Origin: an uncultured Eubacteriales bacterium | Lineage (GTDB): Bacteria > Bacillota > Clostridia > Oscillospirales > Acutalibacteraceae | Assembly: GCA_934675165.1 (NCBI GenBank) | Contig: CAKUPP010000030.1 | Coordinates: forward strand, 1-9,376 | Length of the DNA stretch: 9,376 bases | Direction of reading: 5' to 3' | Shown: positions 1-6,079 of the stretch, one piece after another | How positions within the stretch are numbered: the first letter of the stretch is position 1 | Layout: each line of letters opens with the position of its first letter | The notes under the pieces: model-generated | What the model saw: the letters and a program-made list of their open reading frames with translations, nothing else | Told to the model about the DNA's origin: nothing | Database searches by the model: none | Position numbers and translations under genes: made by a program

Positions 1-947
1 GATACCATTTGAACTATATCGTTTCTTACTTCTTCAACGTTATTTTCAATATAATAACTAATTTCATCCATTGGGCCCGTGTTAGTCCAGTAACTTTGGC
101 ATACGCCATCACCAAGAGCATAAACAACGGATCTGGGATTAAATATATTATCTCCTGTGTAAGTTTTATATCCATTATACCAATCTTTTAGTTCTTCGAA
201 GGTTATTTTATCTTGTTTTGCACACAGTTTTTTAGTCTCATCAAATGTAAATCCAAAATATTTATTATATTTTTTGTCATTTAAAATATTATATTCTTTG
301 AACATGTTAAGTGCAGATCCTGATGAATATTTAGCAATGGGTAAAACCCCTGTCATATACGCAAGCTCAACATAAGGTCTATCTTTTAGGAGCTTTTTTA
401 AAAATTCTAAAAACTTCTCTCGATCTTCAGGTTCGAATAAGTTGTTATTAAAAATATAATCCCATTCATCAAGTATAAATATAAAACTTTCTCCGGTTTG
501 GGTGTATATATCTTCAAAAATTTTTCCAAGTGCATCACTGGTGTTAATTTTTGCATGTGGGAACTCTTCTTTTAGGTCTAAAATTAATTGAGGAATAAAT
601 CCATTCATATACTCATCAAAAGTTTTATATTCCTTTGTTGGATTACACCATGTAATAAATACCACATTGTGTTTATTTAAGTGTTCCAAATATGACTCAC
701 TTTTACTGATTTCAAGTTTATCGAAAAGTTTCTTAAAGTCAGCATTTTTGGAGTAATAACAGGCAAGCATCATAGCATTTATTGTTTTGCCAAACCTTCG
801 TGGCCTTGTTATACAAATGAACCTGTCCTTAACTCCAATTAAATTACTTATATCTTTTATCATATTTGTTTTGTCAACGAAAAATCTCTCTTTTGATATT
901 AATTCAAATTCATTATTTTTAAAGTTTCGGTTTAAAAAATATGGCAT
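1..947 (-). CDS. AAA-ATPase-like / PD-(D/E)XK family protein, copy A (3' end outside window)
   Basis: Open reading frame entering the window edge with no stop; 315 N-terminal codons are visible. The start ATG at 947 follows an SD-like AAGGCGGTG with 8-nt spacing. Seen: P-loop motif ITRPRRFGKT (residues 46-55), Walker B-like FIFILDEWD (155-163), the family motif TGVLPIAKYSSGSALNMF (199-216), DWYNGY (255-260) and YWTNTG. These fit the AAA-ATPase-like family (Pfam PF09820 type), which usually carries a C-terminal PD-(D/E)XK domain; that part would lie left of the window. Residues 45-296 are identical to the complete paralogue at 1338-2903, while residues 7-44 and those after 296 differ. The cellular role of the family is not established; nucleic-acid-linked ATPase/nuclease activity is inferred from motifs only. 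The gene is intact as far as visible. Confidence 0.9.
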   Translation of the reverse strand, partial: MPYFLNRNFKNNEFELISKERFFVDKTNMIKDISNLIGVKDRFICITRPRRFGKTINAMMLACYYSKNADFKKLFDKLEISKSESYLEHLNKHNVVFITWCNPTKEYKTFDEYMNGFIPQLILDLKEEFPHAKINTSDALGKIFEDIYTQTGESFIFILDEWDYIFNNNLFEPEDREKFLEFLKKLLKDRPYVELAYMTGVLPIAKYSSGSALNMFKEYNILNDKKYNKYFGFTFDETKKLCAKQDKITFEELKDWYNGYKTYTGDNIFNPRSVVYALGDGVCQSYWTNTGPMDEISYYIENNVEEVRNDIVQMV

Positions 948-977
948 AGATGTGTCACCGCCTTAAAGTTTTTGTTG

Positions 978-1026
978 TCGTTACTAAGCAACAAGGTTGT
1001 TATTCAAAATCTTTGACTTTAGTAAC
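978..1026 (-). promoter_or_regulatory. Inverted repeat in the leader of copy A
   Basis: GTTACTAA (980-987) and TTAGTAAC (1019-1026) form a perfect 8-bp inverted repeat just downstream of the predicted transcription start. It could fold as a leader hairpin or act as paired half-sites for a repressor. The related copy B leader keeps the right arm but has its perfect left arm at a different place (2952-2958). The function is inference. Confidence 0.35.
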
Positions 1027-1046
1027 AATAGAATTTCTTACTGTTC

Positions 1047-1075
1047 ATTATACCATAGTATCAAAAGTTTATGAA
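1047..1075 (-). promoter_or_regulatory. Promoter of AAA-ATPase copy A
   Basis: Reading the minus strand, the -35 box is TTCATA (1070-1075), followed by a 17-bp spacer and the -10 box TATAAT (1047-1052), preceded by TGG, which makes an extended -10. The leader to the ATG at 947 is about 90-95 nt. The same elements at the same spacing precede copy B. Confidence 0.75.
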
Positions 1076-1272
1076 TATAAAAAAAGTGTTGATTTATATG
1101 TTGGTGTGTTGGTTTACAATTGATATGTTACAAAAGATAAAAAAGAGGTGATAGATAATCCAAGCTGTGTTATGTTAAGTTGATATGATCTAATTTATTG
1201 CGCAAATTTTTACTACATTATTTTTAAAATTAAGTTGAATTAATCATTTATTTTCTCTGTAATATTTTTTGT

Positions 1273-1322
1273 ATAAAAAAACGGACTATATAGCAGTTCT
1301 TACACTGCTTTATACGCCGTTT
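1273..1322 (-). terminator. Intrinsic terminator of AAA-ATPase copy B
   Basis: On the minus strand a GC-containing hairpin (1280-1321) pairs AACGG with CCGTT, TATA with TATA and AGCAGT with ACTGCT, with two small internal mismatches and a short loop. It is followed by a run of seven T. It lies about 16 nt past the stop codon of copy B. The plus-strand side has only a weak T-tract, so it acts mainly leftward. Confidence 0.88.
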
Positions 1323-1337
1323 CGTTTTGTATAGAGA

Positions 1338-2903
1338 TTAGATTTCTTCAATTTTGATATGGTGCTGTTTTTGCTTGCTGTTGTAACTAATGCCAATTGC
1401 AAGTTTCTGTCCAGTATATTCTTTAAGTGCCAAAGCATAACGTTTTTCTTTAATTTGTTTTAACGCTTCATCTGGAGTGGAGTCTTTTTTTAGTTCAATG
1501 ATAAATGCAGGTTTACTTTTATCGTTTGGGTAGAAAATGAAATCTGCAAAACCAATTCCGGCTGGCATTTCACGCACAATTTTATACTTCGTTCTAGCAC
1601 TTAAGTACACTAGGGTAATTATACATGCAAGAGAATTCTCATCATTGTATTTTATAACAGGAATATTTATATCATGCGCTTCTTGAATTAGTTTTTCCAT
1701 TGTTTCTGTGTCTTTTTTCAGTGTAGCTTTTAGCATCTCGTTTGATTTCATAACAATTTCAGAGACTGCACCCATTGACTTATCTTCTAACGCTTCATCA
1801 AATTTTATTCTAAGTTCCTTGTTTGGAATGGCTAGTGTTTCATCATGATAGCTTAGAAATCCATAAATGGTCATTGCAGAAAGTATCTGATTTCTTGTGT
1901 TTAATTCTTTTTGCTCTGCACCATAGCCTTTTAGTTTTATTTCTAAAGGAATACCAGACACCATTTGTACAACATCATTCTTTATATTATCTATGTCACT
2001 ATTGATATAGTATAAAATTTCGTCCATTGGGCCTGTGTTAGTCCAGTAACTTTGGCATACGCCATCACCAAGAGCATAAACAACAGATCTGGGATTAAAT
2101 ATATTATCTCCTGTGTAAGTTTTATACCCGTTATACCAATCTTTTAGTTCTTCGAAGGTTATTTTATCTTGTTTTGCACACAGTTTTTTAGTCTCATCAA
2201 ACGTAAAACCAAAATATTTATTATATTTTTTGTCATTTAAAATATTATATTCTTTGAACATGTTAAGTGCAGAACCTGATGAATATTTAGCAATGGGCAA
2301 AACTCCTGTCATATATGCAAGCTCAACGTAAGGTCTATCTTTTAGGAGCTTTTTTAAAAATTCCAAAAACTTCTCTCGATCTTCAGGTTCGAATAAGTTG
2401 TTATTAAAAATATAATCCCATTCATCAAGTATAAATATAAAACTTTCTCCGGTTTGGGTGTATATATCTTCAAAAATTTTTCCAAGTGCATCACTGGTGT
2501 TAATTTTTGCATGTGGGAACTCTTCTTTTAGGTCTAAAATTAATTGAGGAATAAATCCATTCATATACTCATCAAAAGTTTTATATTCCTTTGTTGGATT
2601 ACACCATGTAATAAATACCACATTGTGTTTATTTAAGTGTTCCAAATATGACTCACTTTTACTGATTTCAAGTTTATCGAAAAGTTTCTTAAAGTCAGCA
2701 TTTTTGGAATAATAACAAGCAAGCATCATAGCGTTTATCGTCTTGCCAAACCTACGTGGTCTTGTTATACATAGATACTTATTTGGTGTTTTTATATTTG
2801 TATTTACTTTTTCTATAAAGTCAGATTTGTCTACAAAATACTTGTAATTTGCCACTTCAGTAAACGAATTACTGATTATTGGTGCGTTTAAAAAATATGG
2901 CAT
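1338..2903 (-). CDS. AAA-ATPase-like / PD-(D/E)XK nuclease-like protein, copy B
   Basis: Complete 521-residue protein of the AAA-ATPase-like (PF09820 type) plus C-terminal PD-(D/E)XK (PF08011 type) architecture; the length is usual for the family. Seen: Walker A-like RPRRFGKT with K54/T55, Walker B-like FILDEWD (157-163), TGVLPI (199-204), DWYNGY (255-260). At the C-terminus, FADFIFYP (D454) is followed by FIIELKK (E470, K472) and the helix EALKQIKEKRY with Q483, matching a PD-(D/E)XK core. No signal peptide or membrane segment is seen, so it is probably cytoplasmic. The ATG at 2903 has an SD-like GGGCGGTG 8 nt upstream. It has its own promoter (3003-3031) and terminator (1273-1322), so it is probably monocistronic. 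It is a tandem paralogue of copy A at an exact 1956-bp offset. Function is unknown: defence, toxin or DNA maintenance roles are only guesses. Confidence 0.93.
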   Translation of the reverse strand: MPYFLNAPIISNSFTEVANYKYFVDKSDFIEKVNTNIKTPNKYLCITRPRRFGKTINAMMLACYYSKNADFKKLFDKLEISKSESYLEHLNKHNVVFITWCNPTKEYKTFDEYMNGFIPQLILDLKEEFPHAKINTSDALGKIFEDIYTQTGESFIFILDEWDYIFNNNLFEPEDREKFLEFLKKLLKDRPYVELAYMTGVLPIAKYSSGSALNMFKEYNILNDKKYNKYFGFTFDETKKLCAKQDKITFEELKDWYNGYKTYTGDNIFNPRSVVYALGDGVCQSYWTNTGPMDEILYYINSDIDNIKNDVVQMVSGIPLEIKLKGYGAEQKELNTRNQILSAMTIYGFLSYHDETLAIPNKELRIKFDEALEDKSMGAVSEIVMKSNEMLKATLKKDTETMEKLIQEAHDINIPVIKYNDENSLACIITLVYLSARTKYKIVREMPAGIGFADFIFYPNDKSKPAFIIELKKDSTPDEALKQIKEKRYALALKEYTGQKLAIGISYNSKQKQHHIKIEEI

Positions 2904-3117
2904 AGATGTGTCACCGCCCTAAAGTTTTTACTGTCGCTACTAAGCAACAAGGTTACTATTCAAAATCTTTGACTTTAGTAACAATAGGATTTCTTACTGT
3001 TAATTATACCATAGTATCGAAAATTTATGAACACAAAAGTGTTGATTTACAATTGATGTGTTACAAAAAAATAAATGATGAGTAGCCCTAATTATGTTGC
3101 AGTTAAGTTGAAATAAT
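2016..3117 (-). repeat. Tandem duplication unit, copy B
   Basis: Partner of 60-1190. The longest perfect match is 2365-2708. The boundaries of high identity within the gene are 2016 (codon 296) and 2771 (codon 45). Outside them the paralogues differ strongly in protein as well as DNA, until identity returns near the start codon at 2903 and continues through the leader and promoter. Confidence 0.9.
3003..3031 (-). promoter_or_regulatory. Promoter of AAA-ATPase copy B
   Basis: On the minus strand: -35 TTCATA (3026-3031), 17-bp spacer, and extended -10 TGG-TATAAT (TATAAT at 3003-3008). This is the duplicated counterpart of the copy A promoter at an offset of 1956 bp. The leader to the ATG at 2903 is about 95 nt and contains GTTACTA (2952-2958) facing TAGTAAC (2976-2982). 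Confidence 0.75.
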
Positions 3118-3330
3118 GTCTCCCGAAAGAAAATATTGATTATAGCTTCTGTAATACAAACAATGCTACACATTCGAATTTGAATTAAATACTTAAACTA
3201 TGCTAGATAACCAGATTGATTATCGGATACAAAAATAAATCTCCGGTATTATTTGTTACTGAAAGAAGGCAAGATGTGGCATTACAATCTCGTGTTGGTT
3301 TGATTTGTTCTCTTTATTTTCTAATTTTTC

Positions 3331-3361
3331 GCATATTATCTTATATTTTGCAAACAATATA
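3331..3361 (+). promoter_or_regulatory. Possible sporulation-sigma (sigma-G-like) promoter of spoVT
   Basis: GCATAT (3331-3336) and CAATATA (3355-3361), 18 bp apart, loosely resemble the sigma-F/sigma-G pattern (-35 xxATA, -10 CATxxTA). In Bacillus subtilis spoVT is transcribed by sigma-G. The match is imperfect in AT-rich DNA, so this is a tentative call. Confidence 0.25.
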
Positions 3362-3395
3362 CACATAATATTATTACAAAAAGGAGTTTTTTAAT

Positions 3396-3932
3396 ATGAA
3401 AGCAACAGGAATAGCGAGAAGGATAGATGAACTTGGCAGAATTGTTGTTCCAAAAGAAATTCGCAGAACTATGAGAATAAAGGAAGGTGATCCTCTGGAA
3501 ATTTATACTGATTCAACCGGAAAAATAGTTTTAAAAAAATATTCTGAAATAGGCGAACTTATGCCGTTTGCAGATCAGTATTGTGCTGTACTTGCAAAGT
3601 CGACAGGTGTACCCGTTTTAATTGCAGACAGAGATCATGTTGTTTCTGTTTGTGGTGCTCCGAAGCGTGAATTCTGTGGACGAAGAATATCTGATGATTT
3701 AGAAAGTTTGATGGAAAATCGTGAATTTTACTCATTTTTAGATGAAAGTAAAAAAGATATATTCCCTATAGAAGGTGTAGACAATAAAGCGAATTTTATT
3801 GCTCCTGTAGTATCTAGAGGCGATATTATTGGTAGTGTGATTGTTTTGAAAGGTGAAAAAGCAGTAGATAAACTTGCTGAAGAAATTACCAGAGTATCAT
3901 CGGAGTTATTAGGAAAATATTTAGAAGATTAA
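3396..3932 (+). CDS. spoVT: Stage V sporulation protein T, transcriptional regulator
   Basis: 178 residues, the same length as Bacillus subtilis SpoVT. The N-terminal AbrB/SpoVT swapped-hairpin DNA-binding domain (about 1-50) begins MKATGIARRIDELGRIVVPK and continues through EIRRTMRIKEGDPLEIY, nearly matching the known family sequence. The rest (about 56-178) fits the SpoVT GAF-like C-terminal domain, with LIADRD (75-80) and IGSVIVLKG. In Bacillus the protein tunes sigma-G-dependent genes in the forespore and affects spore coat formation and germination. The ATG at 3396 follows AAGGAG (3381-3386) at 9-nt spacing. No clear terminator follows, so transcripts may read into the small gene at 4019. 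Its presence suggests a spore-forming lineage or descent from one. Nothing indicates decay. Confidence 0.97.
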   Translation: MKATGIARRIDELGRIVVPKEIRRTMRIKEGDPLEIYTDSTGKIVLKKYSEIGELMPFADQYCAVLAKSTGVPVLIADRDHVVSVCGAPKREFCGRRISDDLESLMENREFYSFLDESKKDIFPIEGVDNKANFIAPVVSRGDIIGSVIVLKGEKAVDKLAEEITRVSSELLGKYLED

Positions 3933-3959
3933 GAGTTTTTGAGTATATTGATAGTTTTA

Positions 3960-3988
3960 TTGACTTTTTGTTTTATATAATGTATAAT
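3960..3988 (+). promoter_or_regulatory. Consensus sigma-A promoter of the small gene pair
   Basis: TTGACT (3960-3965), 17-bp spacer, TATAAT (3983-3988). It starts 28 bp after the spoVT stop and about 30 bp before the GTG at 4019. It closely resembles the promoter at 8290-8318. Strong vegetative expression of the downstream small gene is inferred. Confidence 0.82.
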
Positions 3989-4018
3989 TCATATAAAAAC
4001 AAAAAGGAGTGATTATAA

Positions 4019-4300
4019 GTGGCTAATTTAAGTTCAGATTTAAAAAGATATGCAGGAGCAATAGCCAATGTTATATGTAATTGTGATAACGCCTTTGATA
4101 ATAAAGAAGGTAGAAAGTCAATTGTAGAAATTTTGGAAAATATTGGTGAAAAAAATTTAAAAATACTAAAAAGAAAATATAAAAATTCTTTTGAATTTTT
4201 AGATGATAAAAAAATGATAGATGAATTTAATAAAGTGAAAAGCAAAGAAGACATTGAGAAAAAAATTAGACAAATTATTGAAAAGATAAAAAAGAAATAA
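4019..4300 (+). CDS. Small lysine-rich protein of unknown function
   Basis: 93 residues starting with GTG at 4019, chosen because AAGGAGTG (4004-4011) lies at good spacing and a consensus promoter sits just upstream. The protein is mostly charged and predicted helical, with a basic Lys/Glu-rich C-terminus ending EKIKKK. The N-terminal part (SSDLKRYAGAIANVICNC) has two nearby cysteines. No membrane segment or known domain is recognised. It could be a small nucleic-acid-binding or adaptor protein, but nothing proves it. The codons near the stop contain A_AAA_AAG (4288-4294) in phase, which could permit a -1 shift into the next frame. An overlapping antisense frame has no ribosome binding site and is not considered a gene. 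Confidence 0.82.
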   Translation: MANLSSDLKRYAGAIANVICNCDNAFDNKEGRKSIVEILENIGEKNLKILKRKYKNSFEFLDDKKMIDEFNKVKSKEDIEKKIRQIIEKIKKK

Positions 4301-4314
4301 AAACTAGCATTTAT

Positions 4315-4572
4315 GTGAAAAAAGCACTTTTGTTTTTGAGTAGCAATGAAGTAAAAGCTATGAAAAATGACAGAGATGATATTGAGAGATTTTTAAATAC
4401 AAACAAAGATGTCATTGAAAAAGAGTATAAATCGTTTAGCAAAATTGAGTCTGAAGATGACGTCTTTAAAAATTTAAAAAATTCTCCTAATGCAGAGGGT
4501 TTTGAACGTATATTCATTAGATTTTTTAATCGTAAATTTAGTAAAAAGCTCAAAAAAGTAAATCTTAAATAA
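4315..4572 (+). CDS. Small basic protein of unknown function, or C-terminal part of the upstream gene
   Basis: An 85-codon frame counted from GTG 4315. No ribosome binding site precedes this codon; the nearby ATG at 4313 is followed at once by TGA. An internal ATG at 4360 also lacks an obvious SD. The frame is open back to 4282, so the product could instead be made by a -1 frameshift from the upstream gene (fusion of about 184 residues) or by translational coupling. The sequence is charged, with an aromatic and basic end (FERIFIRFFNRKFSKKLKK). No known family is recognised. It ends at 4572, overlapping the convergent gpmI stop by 8 bp, and an intrinsic terminator follows. The coding call is moderate because the start is unclear. 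Confidence 0.5.
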   Translation: MKKALLFLSSNEVKAMKNDRDDIERFLNTNKDVIEKEYKSFSKIESEDDVFKNLKNSPNAEGFERIFIRFFNRKFSKKLKKVNLK

Positions 4573-6061
4573 TCAAACTTTTACCCGTCATTTGGCGGGG
4601 TTTTTTTAATCTAAAAATATCTAAGATGGTGGGAGCGATATCACTTAATTTACCACTGTTTTTTAGTTTACAGTTAAACCCCACAATACAAAAGGGTACT
4701 GGATTACACGTGTGACAAGTATAATTAGTGCCATTTTCTGTTCGCATTTTTTCAGAATTTCCATGATCTGCTGTTATTATCGAAATGTAATTATGTAATT
4801 TAGCTTCTTTGATTATTTTTTCTACGCAAATATCTATTGTTTCAATGGCAGTTACAGTAGCGTCCATTTTTCCAGTGTGTCCGACCATATCTGGATTTGC
4901 ATAATTAATTACAATAAGATTATATTTTTCTTTTTTTATGTTTTCTATACATTTTTTTGTTAACTTGTGTGCACTCATTTCAGGTTTTAGGTCATATGTT
5001 GCTATTTTTGGAGAGGCTACTATTATGCGATCTTCTCCTTTGTATGGCTTTTCAACAGAGGCATTAAAAAAGAAGGTTACGTGTGCATATTTTTCAGTTT
5101 CGGCAAGTTTAAGCTGTGTGTAATTGCACTCAGAGATGTATTCACTTAGAGTATTTTTTATTTTTTCCGGTTCAAAGATAGTTGAAACTCCGATTAAATT
5201 TTTTTCATATTCTGTAAATGAATAGTATTTTTCAATTCGGTTTTCAATAACATCATTTTCAATTAGATGTGTAATTTCTCTTACGCGATCAGGTCTGAAA
5301 TTAAAACAAATCGCCACATCTCCTTTTTCAAACCCACAATACGATTCTAGTGAAGAAGGAATTATGAATTCATCGGTTATACCCATGCTATATGATTTTT
5401 CAACAGCTTTTTTTGCACAAGAGAATTTTGGGCCAATGCCTTTGGCAGCAGCATTATACGCTTTTTGTATACGATCCCAGTTTTTATCACGATCCATTGC
5501 GTAGTAGCGGCCACTTATTGAAGCAATTACTCCTATTTTGTTTTTAGATAAAGTGTTCTCTAGTGCGTCTAAATACGTTATTGATGATTTTGGTGAAACA
5601 TCGCGACCATCTAACCATGCATGAACAAAAATTTTTTTGATATCAGCTTTTTTTGCTGCATCTAACAAAGCGTACAGGTGATTTGTATGACTATGGATAC
5701 CACCATCTGAAAGCAACCCCATAATATGTAGCGAAGAATTGTTTTTCTTAATTGTTTTGAAGGCCTGATTTATTTTTTGATTTTGTTCAAATTTTTTTTG
5801 CGATATTAGATTATTTATTCGTGTGAGATCTTGATAAATTATTCTTCCAGATCCGATTGTTGTATGTCCAACTTCTGAATTACCCATTTGATTTTTAGGT
5901 AAACCAACACTTTCGCCGGAAGCTTCTAGAAACGTTAGAGGATTGATGGAAAATATTTTATCTAAATTTGGGGTATTAGCCTTAAATACGGCATTTGAGT
6001 TAACACTATTTTCACCTTTCCCAAAACCGTCTAAGATGATTAAAATTATATTTTGGGGCAT
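4565..6061 (-). CDS. gpmI: 2,3-bisphosphoglycerate-independent phosphoglycerate mutase
   Basis: 498 residues, slightly short of the usual 510 or so. It interconverts 3- and 2-phosphoglycerate in the cytoplasm using two Mn ions and a phosphoserine intermediate. Seen: metal-binding ILDGFG with D11, catalytic S62 in MGNSEVGHTTIGSGR, SDGGIHSH (118-125), WLDGRD (149-154), GRYYAMDRDKNWDR (184-197), FNFRPDR (253-259), NPDMVGHTG with D391 and H395, TADHGN with D432 and H433, and H450 in CHTCNPVPF. All expected active-site residues are present. The ATG at 6061 follows GAGGCG at 7-nt spacing. It is the last gene of pgk-tpiA-gpmI, 18 bp after tpiA. Its 3' end overlaps the convergent small gene by 8 bp, and no terminator of its own is visible. 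Confidence 0.98.
   Translation of the reverse strand: MPQNIILIILDGFGKGENSVNSNAVFKANTPNLDKIFSINPLTFLEASGESVGLPKNQMGNSEVGHTTIGSGRIIYQDLTRINNLISQKKFEQNQKINQAFKTIKKNNSSLHIMGLLSDGGIHSHTNHLYALLDAAKKADIKKIFVHAWLDGRDVSPKSSITYLDALENTLSKNKIGVIASISGRYYAMDRDKNWDRIQKAYNAAAKGIGPKFSCAKKAVEKSYSMGITDEFIIPSSLESYCGFEKGDVAICFNFRPDRVREITHLIENDVIENRIEKYYSFTEYEKNLIGVSTIFEPEKIKNTLSEYISECNYTQLKLAETEKYAHVTFFFNASVEKPYKGEDRIIVASPKIATYDLKPEMSAHKLTKKCIENIKKEKYNLIVINYANPDMVGHTGKMDATVTAIETIDICVEKIIKEAKLHNYISIITADHGNSEKMRTENGTNYTCHTCNPVPFCIVGFNCKLKNSGKLSDIAPTILDIFRLKKPRQMTGKSLII
4584..4607 (+). terminator. Intrinsic terminator of the spoVT-small gene unit, inside the gpmI 3' end
   Basis: CCCGTC-ATTT-GGCGGG forms a 6-bp GC-rich stem (one T-G wobble) with a four-base loop, followed by a T run (4601-4607). 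It is oriented for plus-strand transcription, 12 nt after the stop at 4572. It lies within the last codons of gpmI on the opposite strand. On the minus strand no T-tract follows, so it should not efficiently stop the glycolytic operon. Confidence 0.88.
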
Positions 6062-6079
6062 ATAAATCGCCTCTTTAAG

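Larger units (their letters stand above)
60..1190 (-). repeat. Tandem duplication unit, copy A (gene core, start and upstream region)
   Basis: This stretch matches 2016-3117. From 60 to 947 alignment needs no gap (offset 1956). Bases 60-815 are about 97% identical, with a perfect 344-bp run at 409-752. Bases 816 to about 930 are strongly diverged, then identity resumes across the start codon, leader and promoter. Upstream of about 1078 the match weakens and needs gaps; a 20-bp extra stretch near 1090-1110 looks like a local slippage duplication (GTGTTGATTTA / GTGTTGGTTTA). Confidence 0.9.
948..1337. other. Intergenic region between the two AAA-ATPase paralogues
   Basis: This 390-bp gap holds, from left to right, the leader and promoter of copy A (948-1075), a decayed continuation of the duplicated upstream sequence (to about 1190), an AT-rich stretch with no recognisable gene or RNA (1190-1270), and the terminator of copy B (1273-1322). 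No credible small ORF with a ribosome binding site was seen on either strand. Confidence 0.75.
2904..3395. other. Intergenic region between copy B and spoVT
   Basis: This 492-bp divergent gap holds the copy B leader and promoter (2904-3031), fading duplicated sequence (to about 3117), an AT-rich stretch of unclear content, and the spoVT upstream region. Near 3221-3248 an imperfect 7-bp inverted repeat (TATCGGA / TCCGGTA) could form a weak hairpin without a T-tract. No gene with a start and ribosome binding site was found. Confidence 0.7.

Noticed and set aside
60..3117. CRISPR array or insertion sequence as explanation of the large repeat
   Set aside because: The repeat is two copies of one long gene with its promoter; there are no short regularly spaced repeats, terminal inverted repeats, target duplications or transposase.
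3117..3330. Small gene or transposase remnant in the gap before spoVT
   Set aside because: A short minus-strand frame of about 35 codons exists but has no start codon, no ribosome binding site and no recognisable family.
3973..4254. Minus-strand frame of 93 codons opposite the first small gene
   Set aside because: No ribosome binding site or promoter on that strand; the plus-strand gene has both. Its Phe/Leu/Ser-rich composition is the complement of Lys/Glu-rich codons.
4311..4553. Minus-strand frame of 80 codons opposite the second small gene
   Set aside because: Same reasoning: a complement-type composition, no start signals, and a plus-strand terminator placed to end the opposite gene.
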